Assembly: GCF_004115265.2 (NCBI RefSeq)
Contig: NW_022680354.1
Span: forward strand, 1,116,001-1,180,000
DNA: 64,000 bases
Direction: 5' to 3'
From: Rhinolophus ferrumequinum
Lineage: Eukaryota > Chordata > Mammalia > Chiroptera > Rhinolophidae
Made by a program: the position numbers and the translations under genes. The notes under the pieces are model-generated. The model was given only the letters and a program-made list of their open reading frames with translations. It ran no database searches and was not told the origin of the DNA. This document shows, piece after piece, positions 44,885-55,449 of this stretch. Within the stretch, counting starts at the first letter, position 1. Each line of letters opens with the position of its first letter.

Positions 44885-45265
44885 TGCAGGACACAAGTGC
44901 ATCCGTTTGCTGGAGCCACCATAACAAGGAGCTGGAAGTCCAAGGTCAAGGTGTGGGCACGTTGGTTTCTCCCAAGGCCTGTCTCCTTGGCATGCAGACG
45001 GCCGCCTTTCACTGTGTCCTCACGTGGTTTTTCCCTCTGTGCTCCCACATTCCTGCTGTCTCTCTCTGTGTCCTCACGTCCTCTTCTTATGAGGACCCAG
45101 TCATACTGGACTCGGGCCCACGCTAAAGACCTCATTTTACCTTAACCACCCGTGTGAAGGTCTTGTCTCAGTATGGTCACATTCTGAGGACTGGGGACTT
45201 AGAACTTCAACATAGGAATTTGGTGGGGGTGGGGGAACACAATGCAGCCTGTAAACACTAATTTT
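44885..45265 (-). mobile_element. MaLR (MLT1-type) LTR, fossil
   Basis: An inverted, nearly full-length solitary LTR. In + strand order: 'GAAGTCCAAGGTCAAGGTGT' (44936), 'CTTGGCATGCAGACGGCCG', 'TTCTTATGAGGACCCAGTCA', 'AAAGACCTCATTTTACCTTAA', 'GTCACATTCTGAGGACTGGG' and 'ACTTCAACATAGGAATTTGG'. No internal region is present. It is old and broken. Confidence 0.75.
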
Positions 45266-45269
45266 CTGA

Positions 45270-46415
45270 AGGTAGAACAACTCTTCATATTAAAATGTAC
45301 TTCAAACACTTGAGGATTCACTTCCTGGCAGTTTCCTCCTTCCTGATAAGTTGTGTTGCAAATTATCATTCTCACATCAGTTTTTTCAGTTTTCCAGACA
45401 ACATTCTACCCCCATAGAAGGAAGACGACAAAGGACACATGTCTCAGGTCACACTGCGACTACCTGTTAACCTGTCCAGCCACTGAGCTCCATCCAACAC
45501 CCACGACTGTGGCTGTTACACTTCCTCTGAGAAAGTCTTCAGTGTCATGATTCCAGGGGCCAATCTGCTGTCCTCCTTCGTGCCCCGGGAGGGCTTCTCC
45601 GCCCGATGCCAAGTTTCTGCAGTGCAGTGGGCACTTCCCCAACCCCGGTGGCTTCCATACTCAAGGCAGACACCGCCCTCTCTTCTAGGGGACCTTAGAA
45701 CGGTGGGCAGCAGAAGTCTGCCATGGCGGGGTCCCCCATTTGTACACCCAGGGCAGTCCTGGCTCCTGACTCCAGGGTGGCCTCTTGTCATAATCCAGTC
45801 CCTACAGCACCGCACAGCTTGCCTCCCAACTCTGGGAAGAACGGTGGCGGCGGTTCATGTTCTGTCAGACTAGTCACATCAGCAACCCCCTGACGCCCAC
45901 CCCAACCCCGAGAAGTGCATCTCCTCTGATGTGGTCTGCACGCTGTCTTGTGCTCAGGGATTCGACACATCGGGGAGGCTGTAGCATGCAGAGCTCAGAG
46001 TGACTGGCTGTGACTTACTTTCATATTCCGTGATTCAGGACGTATGCTGTAACACTCACTGCAAATGGCCAGATTGCAATCTGACGATCTTCCTTGAGTT
46101 GCATTTGGTAGTATAATAATTTTCCTGATGTCTTATTAGGGAAACCCGTAAGAGAGCTAAAGCAGGAGCTGTTACTTTTCTTATCCCTGGGTCTGTTTCT
46201 CTTGCCTCAGACTCCAGGTAGGCAATCCAGGATGGCCAGCAGCGTGCTGTTATCCTCAAGTCCAGGCTGTCCTCATGCTCCACGGGGGCTGCTGCAGCTC
46301 CTGCCATCACATTTCCATTCTAGCAACAGGAGAAAAACGGGAAAGCAGGTGGCCTTTGTTTTCAGGGCACAACTTGACAGTTGTGGAAATCGCGTCTCCC
46401 AATCTCTTGGCCTTA
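45270..46415. other. Intergenic DNA
   Basis: No named repeat or gene was recognised. Overlapping short frames on both strands are accidental. Confidence 0.35.
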
Positions 46416-46419
46416 ATGT

Positions 46420-46985
46420 AGTCATGTGGCTAAACCAGGTGAAAGAAAGTCTAAGAAATGCCGACGGCCGGGCAGCGCTGTGTCCACATACAGGCCATCA
46501 CAGCGGACACCGCGATCCGGATCCGCGTGTGGGACGGGAGAGCAGGACTCGCTGCAGAGAAAGAACGGAGGTTGCAAAAGTGCCGTGAGCGGCCTGTCCT
46601 CCCGCGTTTCCGTGGTCACCACAGTGTCCGGGGCCGGTCCGTTCTGAGCACCGTATTTGGAATCAGGGTCAGTATTTGAATAAGAAAGGTCATTTTCTGC
46701 CTCCAGGTGTAATAGTCACTGGATTCCTGAACTGAAGATGACGTTTCGGGATCCTGTCTCAGAACCTATCACGTAAGCGGAGGAGGTGGCACGCTGAGCG
46801 CGGACACAGGCACTTAGGGGACGGCGACGGTCCTCACTTCACCACGAAGCGGGGCTGGGAAGGTGACCGGCGCAGCGACGGCCACTCGACGGGGCGCTGC
46901 CGCCCTCTGCTGGACGGAGGCTGCGCGCAGACACGGTCCCTGCACACACTCGCCAGGATTTCACGCCGCAGGTTGGCGTGTAGTG
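46420..46985. promoter_or_regulatory. CpG-dense patch between CCR6 and GPR31
   Basis: CpG steps cluster at 46460-46650 and again at 46780-46985, while flanking DNA has few. Open frames of 66-128 codons pass through it but match nothing. It holds a CTCF-type site, so it may be a regulatory or boundary element. It could also be a weak CpG island of an unannotated transcript. Confidence 0.45.
46898..46913 (-). promoter_or_regulatory. CTCF-binding motif
   Basis: On the - strand the 16 bases read CCAGCAGAGGGCGGCA, which fits every position of the degenerate CTCF core consensus CCASYAGRKGGCRSYR. It sits in a CpG-dense patch. On orientation grounds a loop anchored here would extend toward lower coordinates, that is toward CCR6. 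Occupancy is not shown by sequence. Confidence 0.6.
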
Positions 46986-46989
46986 CAGA

Positions 46990-48660
46990 CGCTTTACATT
47001 AATACAATCTTATACTATAGCCTCTAACAACGGGTGTAAGCTCCTTAGAATAATTTTTTTAAGTTTAAAAATCTTACAGCAATATTGCTGCAATTCAGTT
47101 TTTCTCTTATTGCCTTTAATATTCATATAAGAGTAGATTGGCTCCTTAATATTTTTCTTTTTTGCTCTGTGACTATCTATGTTTTGTTTTTGTGTATGTG
47201 TTTGCTTGTATGTTTGTTTTTGTTATGGCATACGCATGTGTTTATGAATGTGTATATACATGCATATATATGACTTGGTAAATAAGATATCTATATGTAT
47301 AGTAGGACAATTTTTAGGGTATAATAACCAATAAAGACAAGATTTTATTTTAAAAGATGAGACATAATCGCCTACTCACCAGAAATTATTTTAAAACTCT
47401 AAAATGAAGCAATCTCATTTTTCTAGCTTTCTAAACTCCAGGTGCGTCTGAATTTGTTTTGCCCCAGTTATTAGGTCAACAGGAATAGGGTGAGTCCGCA
47501 TTCATCAAGGATTGTTACTGCATCTGGTCTGCATGGCGTGCGGGGTGGGGGTGGGATGGGTGCTCCGTCTGGAGATACCTGCCAAAGGCTGACAATGGCG
47601 TTCCAAGTCCAGTCTCGGGAGCGCATCCTTGCCTTTGGAAAAAGTGCTCTGAATGAGCTGTTCCTCAGCCGTCTACAGCACTGACTTCAAATGAGTCCCA
47701 CCCAACAGCAAGTGGCCACAGCTAAAGGTGAGGCTTGAGAGCCACCAGCAGTGTCCCCCCCACCGCCCCACCTATGCCCCGGCTTCCGGCCTCGCTCAGT
47801 AACCTGGGGAGCAGGGCTGTGGGGTCACCACCGTGGAAATGGCCACGGCCTCGTTAGCTATCTCATCAGCAGTTTGCCCCTTCTTATCGATTATTCTTAA
47901 TCAGCTACAAATGGCCTATTTCTATGGTGGAGACAGCTGCCCCCCACAGATCGGCTCTTCCCGGGCACACAGCCTCCTCTGGCATGTGACTCTGTTTTAG
48001 ACAGATGCTGAGTGTAAGGGCACTGCATCATTTCTGGGTCTGGCCCACAAAGATGCCGAGCATGTGTTTCCTCACTTTTCCCTGTTAGCTGGAATGGAGC
48101 TGACCCCAGGTGACCTTAGAAGCCAGATGTTGCAAACAGCAGAATCTGCCTTAGTCTGAATTCCCATGGATTCTACTCCCCAGAGCTCCTAGATGAACGA
48201 GCCATTAAATTCTACTATGTTTCAGCCAGCCTACATTTTATTGTTATCTCTCCACAATTGAGCCAGTCCAACGGGTGCGGTCCCTCTGAACCTGACGGTT
48301 CTCCTACAGAGAGTCGCCTTCCACCCCTGCAGGTTCTCCTACTCTCTTCCACTCACCCATTCTGACTTCAGAGCCCGGGGTCAGGGGAGAGGTGACGCAG
48401 TGACAATCTGTACAGCTCCACCAACTGCCGCCCACGCACAAGGTCCTCAGGCCCTGCCATGCAGGTGACGGGCCTCGGACAGGATTCCTTGGTACACATT
48501 TCCTCCGGCCTATGGTTTCAGTGAAGCAGAGACTTAAAATTGAAGTTGTGACAACTCAGTGGCTACAAAACGGATTTGTGCAGCCCTGCGTGTGTTTTCC
48601 CGGGATTCTGTTGTGAGGGTTCTTCTTAGTCTCTGAGGACAGTAATAAGCGTTTTCTGGT
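46990..48660. other. Intergenic DNA
   Basis: AT-rich in the first 500 bases, GC-richer after. Nothing recognised. Confidence 0.35.
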
Positions 48661-48664
48661 TTTC

Positions 48665-49425
48665 AAAGAGGCATTTCTCCACTTCGCACCCATTGGGATG
48701 GCTGCTTTCAAAACACGTGAAGAAAAGCCCCAGAAAATAACAAGGGTTGGCGAGGATGTGGAAAATGGGAACCCTTGCGCCCTGTTGGTGGGTTTGTAAA
48801 ATGCTGCAGCTGCTGTGGAAAATATGGCGGTTCCTCAAACGAAAAGCTAGAATGTTACACGATCCAGCAAGCGCACTTCTGGTCACACACAGAAAAGTGT
48901 CGAAAGCAGGGTCTTGAGGAGATGTGTGTGCACCCATGTTCACAACAGCATTATTCACAAAAGCAAGAGATGGAAGTGCCCCAAGTGTCCGTCGAGGGGT
49001 CGATGGACAACCAAATGTGCAACATCCGTACAATGGAGTATCACTCAGCCTTAAACAAGAAGGAAATTCTGACACAGGCTGCAACATGGATGAACCCTGA
49101 AGACATTATGATCAGTGAAATAAGCCAGTAGCAAAAGGACAAATACTCTATGACTCCACTTCTATGGGGGACCTGGAGTCCTGAAATTCACAGAGACAGA
49201 GAATAGTATGGCGGTGCCAGGGGCTGGGGGAAGGGCACCGGGAGGGCGCTCAGCGTGTAATGAGGGGGACTCAGGTGAGAGCTTGGGAGGGTGAAGAGTT
49301 CTGGAGGTGACGGCGGTGACGACTGCACCACAATGTCAATGTACACAATGCCACTGAGCCGTACACTGAAAAATGGTTGAGGTGGTCAGTTTTACGTTAT
49401 GTACATTTTACCACAATTTAAAAAG
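48665..49425 (+). repeat. L1M ORF2 end and 3' UTR
   Basis: In sense order: 'GGATGGCTGCTTTCAAAAC', 'GGCGAGGATGTGGAAAATGG', 'CACTTCTGGTCACACACAG', 'TGTTCACAACAGCATTATTC', 'ACAATGGAGTATCACTCAGC', 'AACATGGATGAACCCTGAAG' and 'GTGAAATAAGCCAGTA', then the 3' UTR 'TATGGCGGTGCCAGGGGCTG' and 'ACTGAAAAATGGTTGAGGTGG'. The frame is decayed. The 118-codon open frame at 48775-49131 is a leftover of L1 ORF2. Confidence 0.85.
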
Positions 49426-49429
49426 AGGC

Positions 49430-49830
49430 ATGACAATTGAGGGTGACAATTGTTTGGGGACCCCATGAACACTGGCTGTATGTTCCAGAAGCCTATGAGA
49501 GTCGCATGACACATTTCGCAGCCCCCAACCAAGCCCACAGGCTGACGTGGAGTCCCTTTATTATCCCGACCTCTAAACAAATCAAAACTGTTGACTTGAC
49601 TGTTGGCTGAAATGATTATAAAAATATAGAAAAAAAATCTTAATCCAATAAATATGAAAATTATTATATTTTCATTTGCATTAGCATCTTTCTAGAAGAT
49701 TCCTTAAGATACAATTTTAAGTTTGCCAATGGACTCACACTTTTGAGGTATATTTTAAAAAACAACCTATTAAATAAAGTTAACTTGTTAATTTTAAATC
49801 AGGTTAATTTGTTTATTTATTTATTATTTA
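49430..49830. other. AT-rich intergenic DNA
   Basis: Nothing recognised. Confidence 0.35.
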
Positions 49831-49834
49831 TTCC

Positions 49835-50010
49835 ACATGCTTATTAAGCACCTACTGTGTACCAAGCCCTGGGCAAGTGCTGGGGATGCAGAATGGACAT
49901 GGTTCCAGCTTGGAGGTGCTGGTGTGGGGTGGGGGGAGGCAGCCATGAGCTCTGCAGGATGGCCTGTGGTGGGGAGTGAGTGGCCACCATGCTGGGGTGT
50001 GGGGTGCTGG
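49835..50010 (-). repeat. L2 3' end fragment
   Basis: 'TTATTAAGCACCTACTGTGTACCAAG' (core AAGCACCTACTGTGTACC) and 'GGCAAGTGCTGGGGATGCAG' are inverted L2 terminus landmarks. Confidence 0.65.
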
Positions 50011-50014
50011 CAGT

Positions 50015-50750
50015 GAGGGTTCATGCTGCAGGCAGGTCAGGGGCTGGACCCGAAAAAGCAAGTAGGAATTTTCAAGACAAACGGGACTGGAACATTCCAT
50101 GCAGGATGCCTGCACTTGGAGGCTGGTATATGCCAAGGAGGAGCCAGTGGCTGACTGGATTCTGGAAAGAGAAACGATGAGATTAGCAGTGTGAAAACAG
50201 CAATAGCATTTTCTAAACAGGAGAGAAATTTGTCATTCAAGTCGACATTTGGGCTCTTGGCTGCCCTTCCCAGGTAGGCCAGGATTCCAGCAATGCTGAG
50301 ATCGACAGGACTCGAAGACAACACTGCACCTGGTGTGTTACAGGAAGTGAGCCATGGAGAAAAGAAACTAAAACTTGCTGCTGACAGCAAAATACTGTGG
50401 TTCTGCAGCCCATCATTTACAGACTGCCTGCACTTTCCTTTTGAGTCATTTCCTTACTCAGAGAAAATCATTTGGAGAACAGTAAGAACCTCGATACTCT
50501 TTAAAGAAGAAACCTTGTTACTCTTTAAAGAAGAAATCTCTTTAAAGAAGAAACCACATGGGCACAGGATTGCTGGGCGTCCTTGACGACAGTGATGGGA
50601 CAGGGCGCCAAAGACACCCTCAGAGATGGGCAGTCACAGAATCCTAAACAAAATATTGTCCACTTCACAGGGTGTGGACTAAAACCCGAGTCAGACAGAA
50701 CCCTGGAAAGGATTTGCCAGAAAGGAAGAATGGTGGCAACCCTTTAGCTT
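50015..50750. other. Intergenic DNA with a small CTTTAAAGAAGAAA tandem
   Basis: Three copies of CTCTTTAAAGAAGAAA-like sequence lie at 50497-50552. No gene was recognised. Confidence 0.4.
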
Positions 50751-50754
50751 GGCA

Positions 50755-50890
50755 GAACTGTTTGACACCCAGTTCACTGAGCACCTGCCCTGTGCCAGGC
50801 TCTGTGTTGAAAGTGTGCCGGGGAAAGCTTTGTCCCCAAAGGGCGCAGTCTGGCTGGGGATGAAAACAAAGATAATAGATCGAACTGATG
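50755..50890 (-). repeat. L2 3' end fragment
   Basis: 'CACTGAGCACCTGCCCTGTG', 'CCAGGCTCTGTGTTGAAAG' and 'GGGCGCAGTCTGGCTGGGG' follow the inverted L2 end. Confidence 0.55.
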
Positions 50891-50899
50891 ACTTGAACA

Positions 50900-51125
50900 G
50901 AGTGAAGTCATACCTACTGAGTGTGTCTCACGTGCCAGGCTCTGCGCTCAACATTTTATTCATTATTTTATTGGATGCCCACAATACTCCCATGGGTTGG
51001 TTTTTATTATCCCCATATTACAGAAGAGGAAACTTCAGGGAATTTTGGTGATTCGCCCCCGGTGGCAAAGCAGGAAGTGACAGAGCAGGATGCTGACTTA
51101 AAGACCTACACTTTGGCCACTGGCT
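50900..51125 (-). repeat. MIR SINE
   Basis: 'CTGAGTGTGTCTCACGTGCC', 'TTATTATCCCCATATTACAG', 'AAGAGGAAACTTCAGGG' and 'GGTGGCAAAGCAGGAAGTGA' give the inverted MIR over nearly its full length. Confidence 0.75.
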
Positions 51126-51129
51126 CTCA

Positions 51130-53375
51130 GCCCTGTAACAGGATCAATGAGGGAACTTCAAAACTACCAGTGCCCAGGCCGCTCCCCAGGCCGGCCGAGT
51201 CAGCACACAGGGCTCGCTGACGCATCTTGGTTTTCCCCAGGCTGTGCGATGAGCAGGTCCACGGCTGGGCAGAGAGGAGGGCCACCGGCTGTGCCCAGAA
51301 AACTGTGACAAGACCCTGAGAGGCAGTCCAGTCACTGTGATGAGACTTCCCCCTTTTGCCAGTGAACATGAGAGCGGGGGAGGGGCCAAGTGCAGCCAGC
51401 TTCAGTGTCCGAGAGGCAGGCAGCGTCCAGGGAGGGGGCAGGAAGGGCCTGGGTTTGGGATGCAGTTAGTGCCCAGTGCTGGCCCACAAGCCTTGCACAT
51501 AGTTGGTGCGGGCTGGCTCTATCTCATGTCTGTCAGGTGACATGTGACTTCCCAGTGTGGGTTTACCTGTGCAGACAGTTACAGACCTCCATGTCCCACG
51601 GCAGGAAAATTGTTAAGAAACATCTTCTGGGAGATTTTTGGGTGGTCAAGTAAAGATGCCTGTGGGGAATTAATCATAATATGGAAAATGTTTATGTGAT
51701 ATGTTAAGTTTTTTGTTTGTTGTTTGTTTTTTTAAAGGAGCAGTTAAGATTGTACATGCAGTAAGATCAAGGGGAGAAAAACAGACTTTTGTTTCTTCAG
51801 CTGGAAGGGAAGCAACCATGCAGTGTAGAATGTGTTCACACCTGAGAATTTTATTCAGACATTTTACCTCTTCATCGGCTCGCGTGTCCCTTCTAAGCCC
51901 TCTGAAATTCTACTGACTTCAGTGGAAATGAAACACGAGACAGCATGGTGTCGAAGCGCATTCCCCGGGGAACACTGAATGCATTATTCTCCCGTGGTCA
52001 GGCTGTCACGTACTTCATGAGCACAAGAGTGGGGACACGCTCAGGGTTCAAGTTTGTTCTGACGAGGAGCCTCCCTGGTAAGTAGACAGCTCTAGGAGTG
52101 GCGGTGGTTTTACCATTTTCTATAGCCTAACTCCATCGGTGTTAACCTTCAGTATTACAGAGGTCGCGGGACCACCCCCTGGGGAAAGCAGTGGTCTCCG
52201 CATATGAACAGTAAGCACAGGTGCAGCTCCAGGCAAGGCTGCCAGGTGTGGAGCTCAGAGGACCCATGTCATTACAAAGCAGACCCTGTGCTTCCTATGA
52301 GCTCTTTGGGGAGTCCGTTTTGGGGACCATACTTCCAGATTTGAATGGAGAATAAGAGGTAAGGCAGTTAGGAAGTTAATTTCTGAAATCCTTTGTCACC
52401 ATCATGACCTACAAGTTTGGGACATAATCTAAGAGGAATGAGACAAAAAGATCCAGCCGTTGCAGGCGTGTCCAGGGGTTGGGGGTGGAGGCCGTACCCA
52501 CCTTCTCTGCAGTGGTCTTCCAGGGCCCCAGGGATCTTCTGCACGAGTCATGCCACAGTACTGGGGGGAAAGCACCATTTTACAGGTAATTTGGTAGCTC
52601 ACACTGTGTGTTTCTCCCACGATGCAGAAAGTATTGTGACTTTTTTATAGCACAGGAAGCAAAGTGAGTTTTAAAGGCATCTGGACATTCAAATTAAAAA
52701 AAAAGTTCTAGAGGCAATTTTGAGACATTTAGTAGGAAAGTATTTCTTATAATAAACTAGGGAACTAGCTGTATTGTCTTTGATGTAATGTATATCTACA
52801 CAAATGAAGTGAACATTTATCAAACTAAACACATCATGTGCCAAATAGAGCTGAGTAGGGAAGACAGCTTAGACACACCAGAAGCTCTTTGTAGAATCCC
52901 AAAGCCCCCTTTCCCAGGTCAATCATCACACATCTGTGCAAGAGATGGGACGGAAGCACAGAGTTTTTGCATTTACAAACTGCAGAAAAGGAAAATGACT
53001 CACGTGGACCAGCTGGAGTCAGAACAATCCCAGCTTCCAGCCCCCCTCTCTTCCACTACTGATCCATCAGTGTACCTTTCTTCAGGTGTGGATACGCAGT
53101 GGCTGCCGAAGTTTTCAATTGAGCAATTTAGCCTGCATTGTAACTGCGTACAAGGGCTTCCTAATTGTGGTTTGCTGCTCTATTATGTACAGTAGCAGAA
53201 GAAAACCCTGGTAAACACAGTAAATCACAGCATTTGCTGCCGCTTTGCCCACGTTTGTAGCCTGATCTCTATAGCGCCGTCTCAGGCTTCCTTTTCTTCC
53301 GGATCGTAGCTACTGGTCATTCTTACTGAGCTCCCAGGCATTGCCCACAAACACGGGGCTGGGGGAGCTGGCTGT
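51130..53375. other. Intergenic DNA including the likely GPR31 3' flank
   Basis: The part next to 53377 should hold the GPR31 3' UTR, but no polyadenylation signal on the - strand is close and clear. An inverted AATAAA lies near 51850, which would imply a 1.5-kb 3' UTR. Open frames in this stretch have no known domain. Confidence 0.35.
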
Positions 53376-53376
53376 C

Positions 53377-54327
53377 CTACTCCTCAGGAGTTGGAGTGTC
53401 TGAGGTCGCAGCCCCGAGCCTCGGCGTCCTGCCTTGGCCTCTGAGGGTGGAGAAGACCTTGCGGTACGAGTTCCTGAACGCGGGGTTGGAGAAGCAGTAC
53501 ACCACCGGGTTCAGCACGCTCTGCAGGCCGGTCAGGCTGCTGGTCACGTCCACCATGTGCTCCAGTGCACTCAGGACCCTGCAGCTGTGCACCCCGCGGA
53601 CGATGGCCATCAGGCTCTGGGCCAGGAAGCTGGGCAGGAAGCACAGCGCGAACAGCACCACGACGGCGGCCACCAGTGCCCGGGCGCGCTGCAGTTTGGG
53701 CTGTCTGTCCGGGTCTCGGAGCCGCTTCTGCAGGGTCCTGATGATGCCAGCATTGCAGAACAAGATGAGGCTGAAGGGAAGAACGAACTGGAGGAAGGTG
53801 AGGGCTTCTTGCCACGTAAGGCTGAAGGAGGCACCCCCGCTGGCGTCAGACCTGGGGCACTGGTCCTCCGAGGTGAACAAGCTTTGGTGGGTGAGGGCGA
53901 CCATCAGGAGCCAGACAACGGCTGAGACTCCCCGGGCCCCCCGCGAGGACAGAAGGTTGACCTTGAGCTGAGGGTGGACCACTCGGAGGTAACGGTCCAA
54001 AGCCACGGCGGTGAGGAAGGCGACGCTCACCTGGTGGCTGAGGGTGCGCAGGAACAGCAGGGCTCGGCAAGACCCGTGGCCCCAGCCCCAGGTCTTGTGT
54101 CTCAGGAAAAAGACCACATGGAAGGGCAGGCAGATGGCCAGCAGGAGGTCCGCGACCGCCAGGTTGAACAAGTAGACGGCGTACGGCCGCCACACCTTCA
54201 GGCGGCAGAAGAAGGTCCAGAGCGCCACAGCATTGCCCAGCAGGCCCAGTGCGCCCTCCAGCAGCAGAAGTGTGGCCACAGACACCTCCACGGCGTCACT
54301 GTGCGTGGAACAGTTAGAGGGGTACAT
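53377..54327 (-). CDS. GPR31: G-protein-coupled receptor 31 (12-HETE receptor), single exon
   Basis: This intact 316-residue class A GPCR compares with 319 in human GPR31. The human protein responds to 12(S)-HETE and has also been linked to lactate and pyruvate sensing by gut macrophages. The start is the first ATG; an in-frame stop occurs upstream with no ATG between. Helices lie at about 16-38, 49-72, 86-110, 131-150, 175-197, 217-241 and 257-279. DRYLRVVHP starts at 111, LKVNLLS follows in loop 2, CNAGIIRTLQKRLR ends helix 5 and NPVVYCF starts at 273. All are shared with human GPR31. Cys87 and Cys157 form the expected disulphide. One N-terminal sequon, NCS, is at residue 5. The second extracellular loop is shorter than in human and lacks its NST sequon. 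The C-tail (after about 295) differs from human. The gene is GC-rich and faces CCR6 tail to tail, as in human 6q27. Confidence 0.95.
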   Translation of the reverse strand: MYPSNCSTHSDAVEVSVATLLLLEGALGLLGNAVALWTFFCRLKVWRPYAVYLFNLAVADLLLAICLPFHVVFFLRHKTWGWGHGSCRALLFLRTLSHQVSVAFLTAVALDRYLRVVHPQLKVNLLSSRGARGVSAVVWLLMVALTHQSLFTSEDQCPRSDASGGASFSLTWQEALTFLQFVLPFSLILFCNAGIIRTLQKRLRDPDRQPKLQRARALVAAVVVLFALCFLPSFLAQSLMAIVRGVHSCRVLSALEHMVDVTSSLTGLQSVLNPVVYCFSNPAFRNSYRKVFSTLRGQGRTPRLGAATSDTPTPEE

Positions 54328-54329
54328 GT

Positions 54330-55080
54330 CGCTGCCAGGCTGCTGTGGTCCCCACGCGAAAGCAGCAGAGTGCCGAGAACCAGTCCTTTGTTAGACTCGT
54401 TCCCACAAAAGGACACAGATGGCCTTTCCCTGCAAAGATCACACGAGTTCTGCATTTTCTCAGCAAGGGAAAAAATGCTGAAGCAGCATCAGAATAGAGT
54501 TAAAAGCAAAATAAAACTTGTTTGGGAATGAGGGTCAGTGGGAGAGGCAAAACAACAAAAAAAAAACCCCTTACAGTTTCATTCTGTTTTGTTTTGCCTT
54601 AAAAAAGGGGAAATTCTGTTTCACTTCATGTTATCCGGCGTTAAATTAAACCACCAATGTCCTACAATATCTGGGTGAGCAGAGTTGCTGCAGAAGGAAC
54701 TGGAAATGTTTAATTACATGAAGACCTTTTTTTTGTCTTTATAAAGTTAAAATAATGATTGAAACAAAAAGATCATTCTCCAGTTTGAACATGTTTTGTG
54801 CGGGAGCTCTGCTTCTCACAAATCGAGGACCCTTGTGCACGTGACTCAGTTTTACACACTGGTAAGTCAGGTCTCGTTCCTACATTCACCTGGAAGAGGA
54901 TGGGGAGGGCCTGGCCATTTCATAGTTGACCATTTTCACTTGTACTTGTATTTCGTCAAATTTTATTTTCCGCTGAGTCTTCCCTTCCCTCCCCCACGAC
55001 CTGGATTACATTCTAGACCCCTGGGCTTCGGTTGGCGCTGAAAGCCTTGTAAAATCAATGGTTGGTCAAGATGCACACGA
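54330..55080. other. GPR31 upstream flank
   Basis: This should hold the GPR31 5' UTR and promoter on the - strand. No TATA box or CpG island stands out immediately upstream. The DNA turns AT-rich beyond about 54460. Confidence 0.4.
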
Positions 55081-55084
55081 CCCA

Positions 55085-55190
55085 CCAGAGAGTCAACTCC
55101 GTGAGCCCAGTGTCACGCTCTGTATGTCCAGTGACAGAGCAATGCTGGTGCATGATGGGAGTCAGTAAATATCGAATGAATCCAGTCATC
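55085..55190 (+). repeat. L2 3' end fragment
   Basis: 'GTGAGCCCAGTGTCACGC' and 'GTCAGTAAATATCGAATGAA' match the L2 terminus. Confidence 0.55.
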
Positions 55191-55204
55191 CCTACCTGCT
55201 GCTG

Positions 55205-55445
55205 ACTCTCATTCACCTTGGTTAGTTCATCCTGGTTTGGGCTTTGGAGTCCAATGGACTATAGTTCTGGTTCTGGTTTCTCCACTTAGCAGTACTGTGG
55301 TTTTGGGGGAGCAAATGACTATCTGTGTACCCCAGCCTCTCTACCTGAGAGGTGAAAGTGATAATACCTGCTTGCAGGGTCATTGTGAGTGTTTGGGATA
55401 CAGGGAAAGCACTTTGCACCGTATCTGGGACGTCGTGCGTGGTTG
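55205..55445 (+). repeat. MIR SINE, near full length
   Basis: 'GGTTTGGGCTTTGGAGTCCA', 'GGTTCTGGTTTCTCCACTTA', 'GGGGGAGCAAATGACTATC', 'CTACCTGAGAGGTGAAAGTG', 'ATAATACCTGCTTGCAGGGT' and 'GGGAAAGCACTTTGCACCG' reproduce MIR in sense order. Confidence 0.8.
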
Positions 55446-55449
55446 ACAC

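Noticed and set aside
53396-54531. Long + strand frames opposite GPR31 (163-191 codons)
   Set aside because: They are antisense shadows of the GC-rich GPR31 exon, with no homology.
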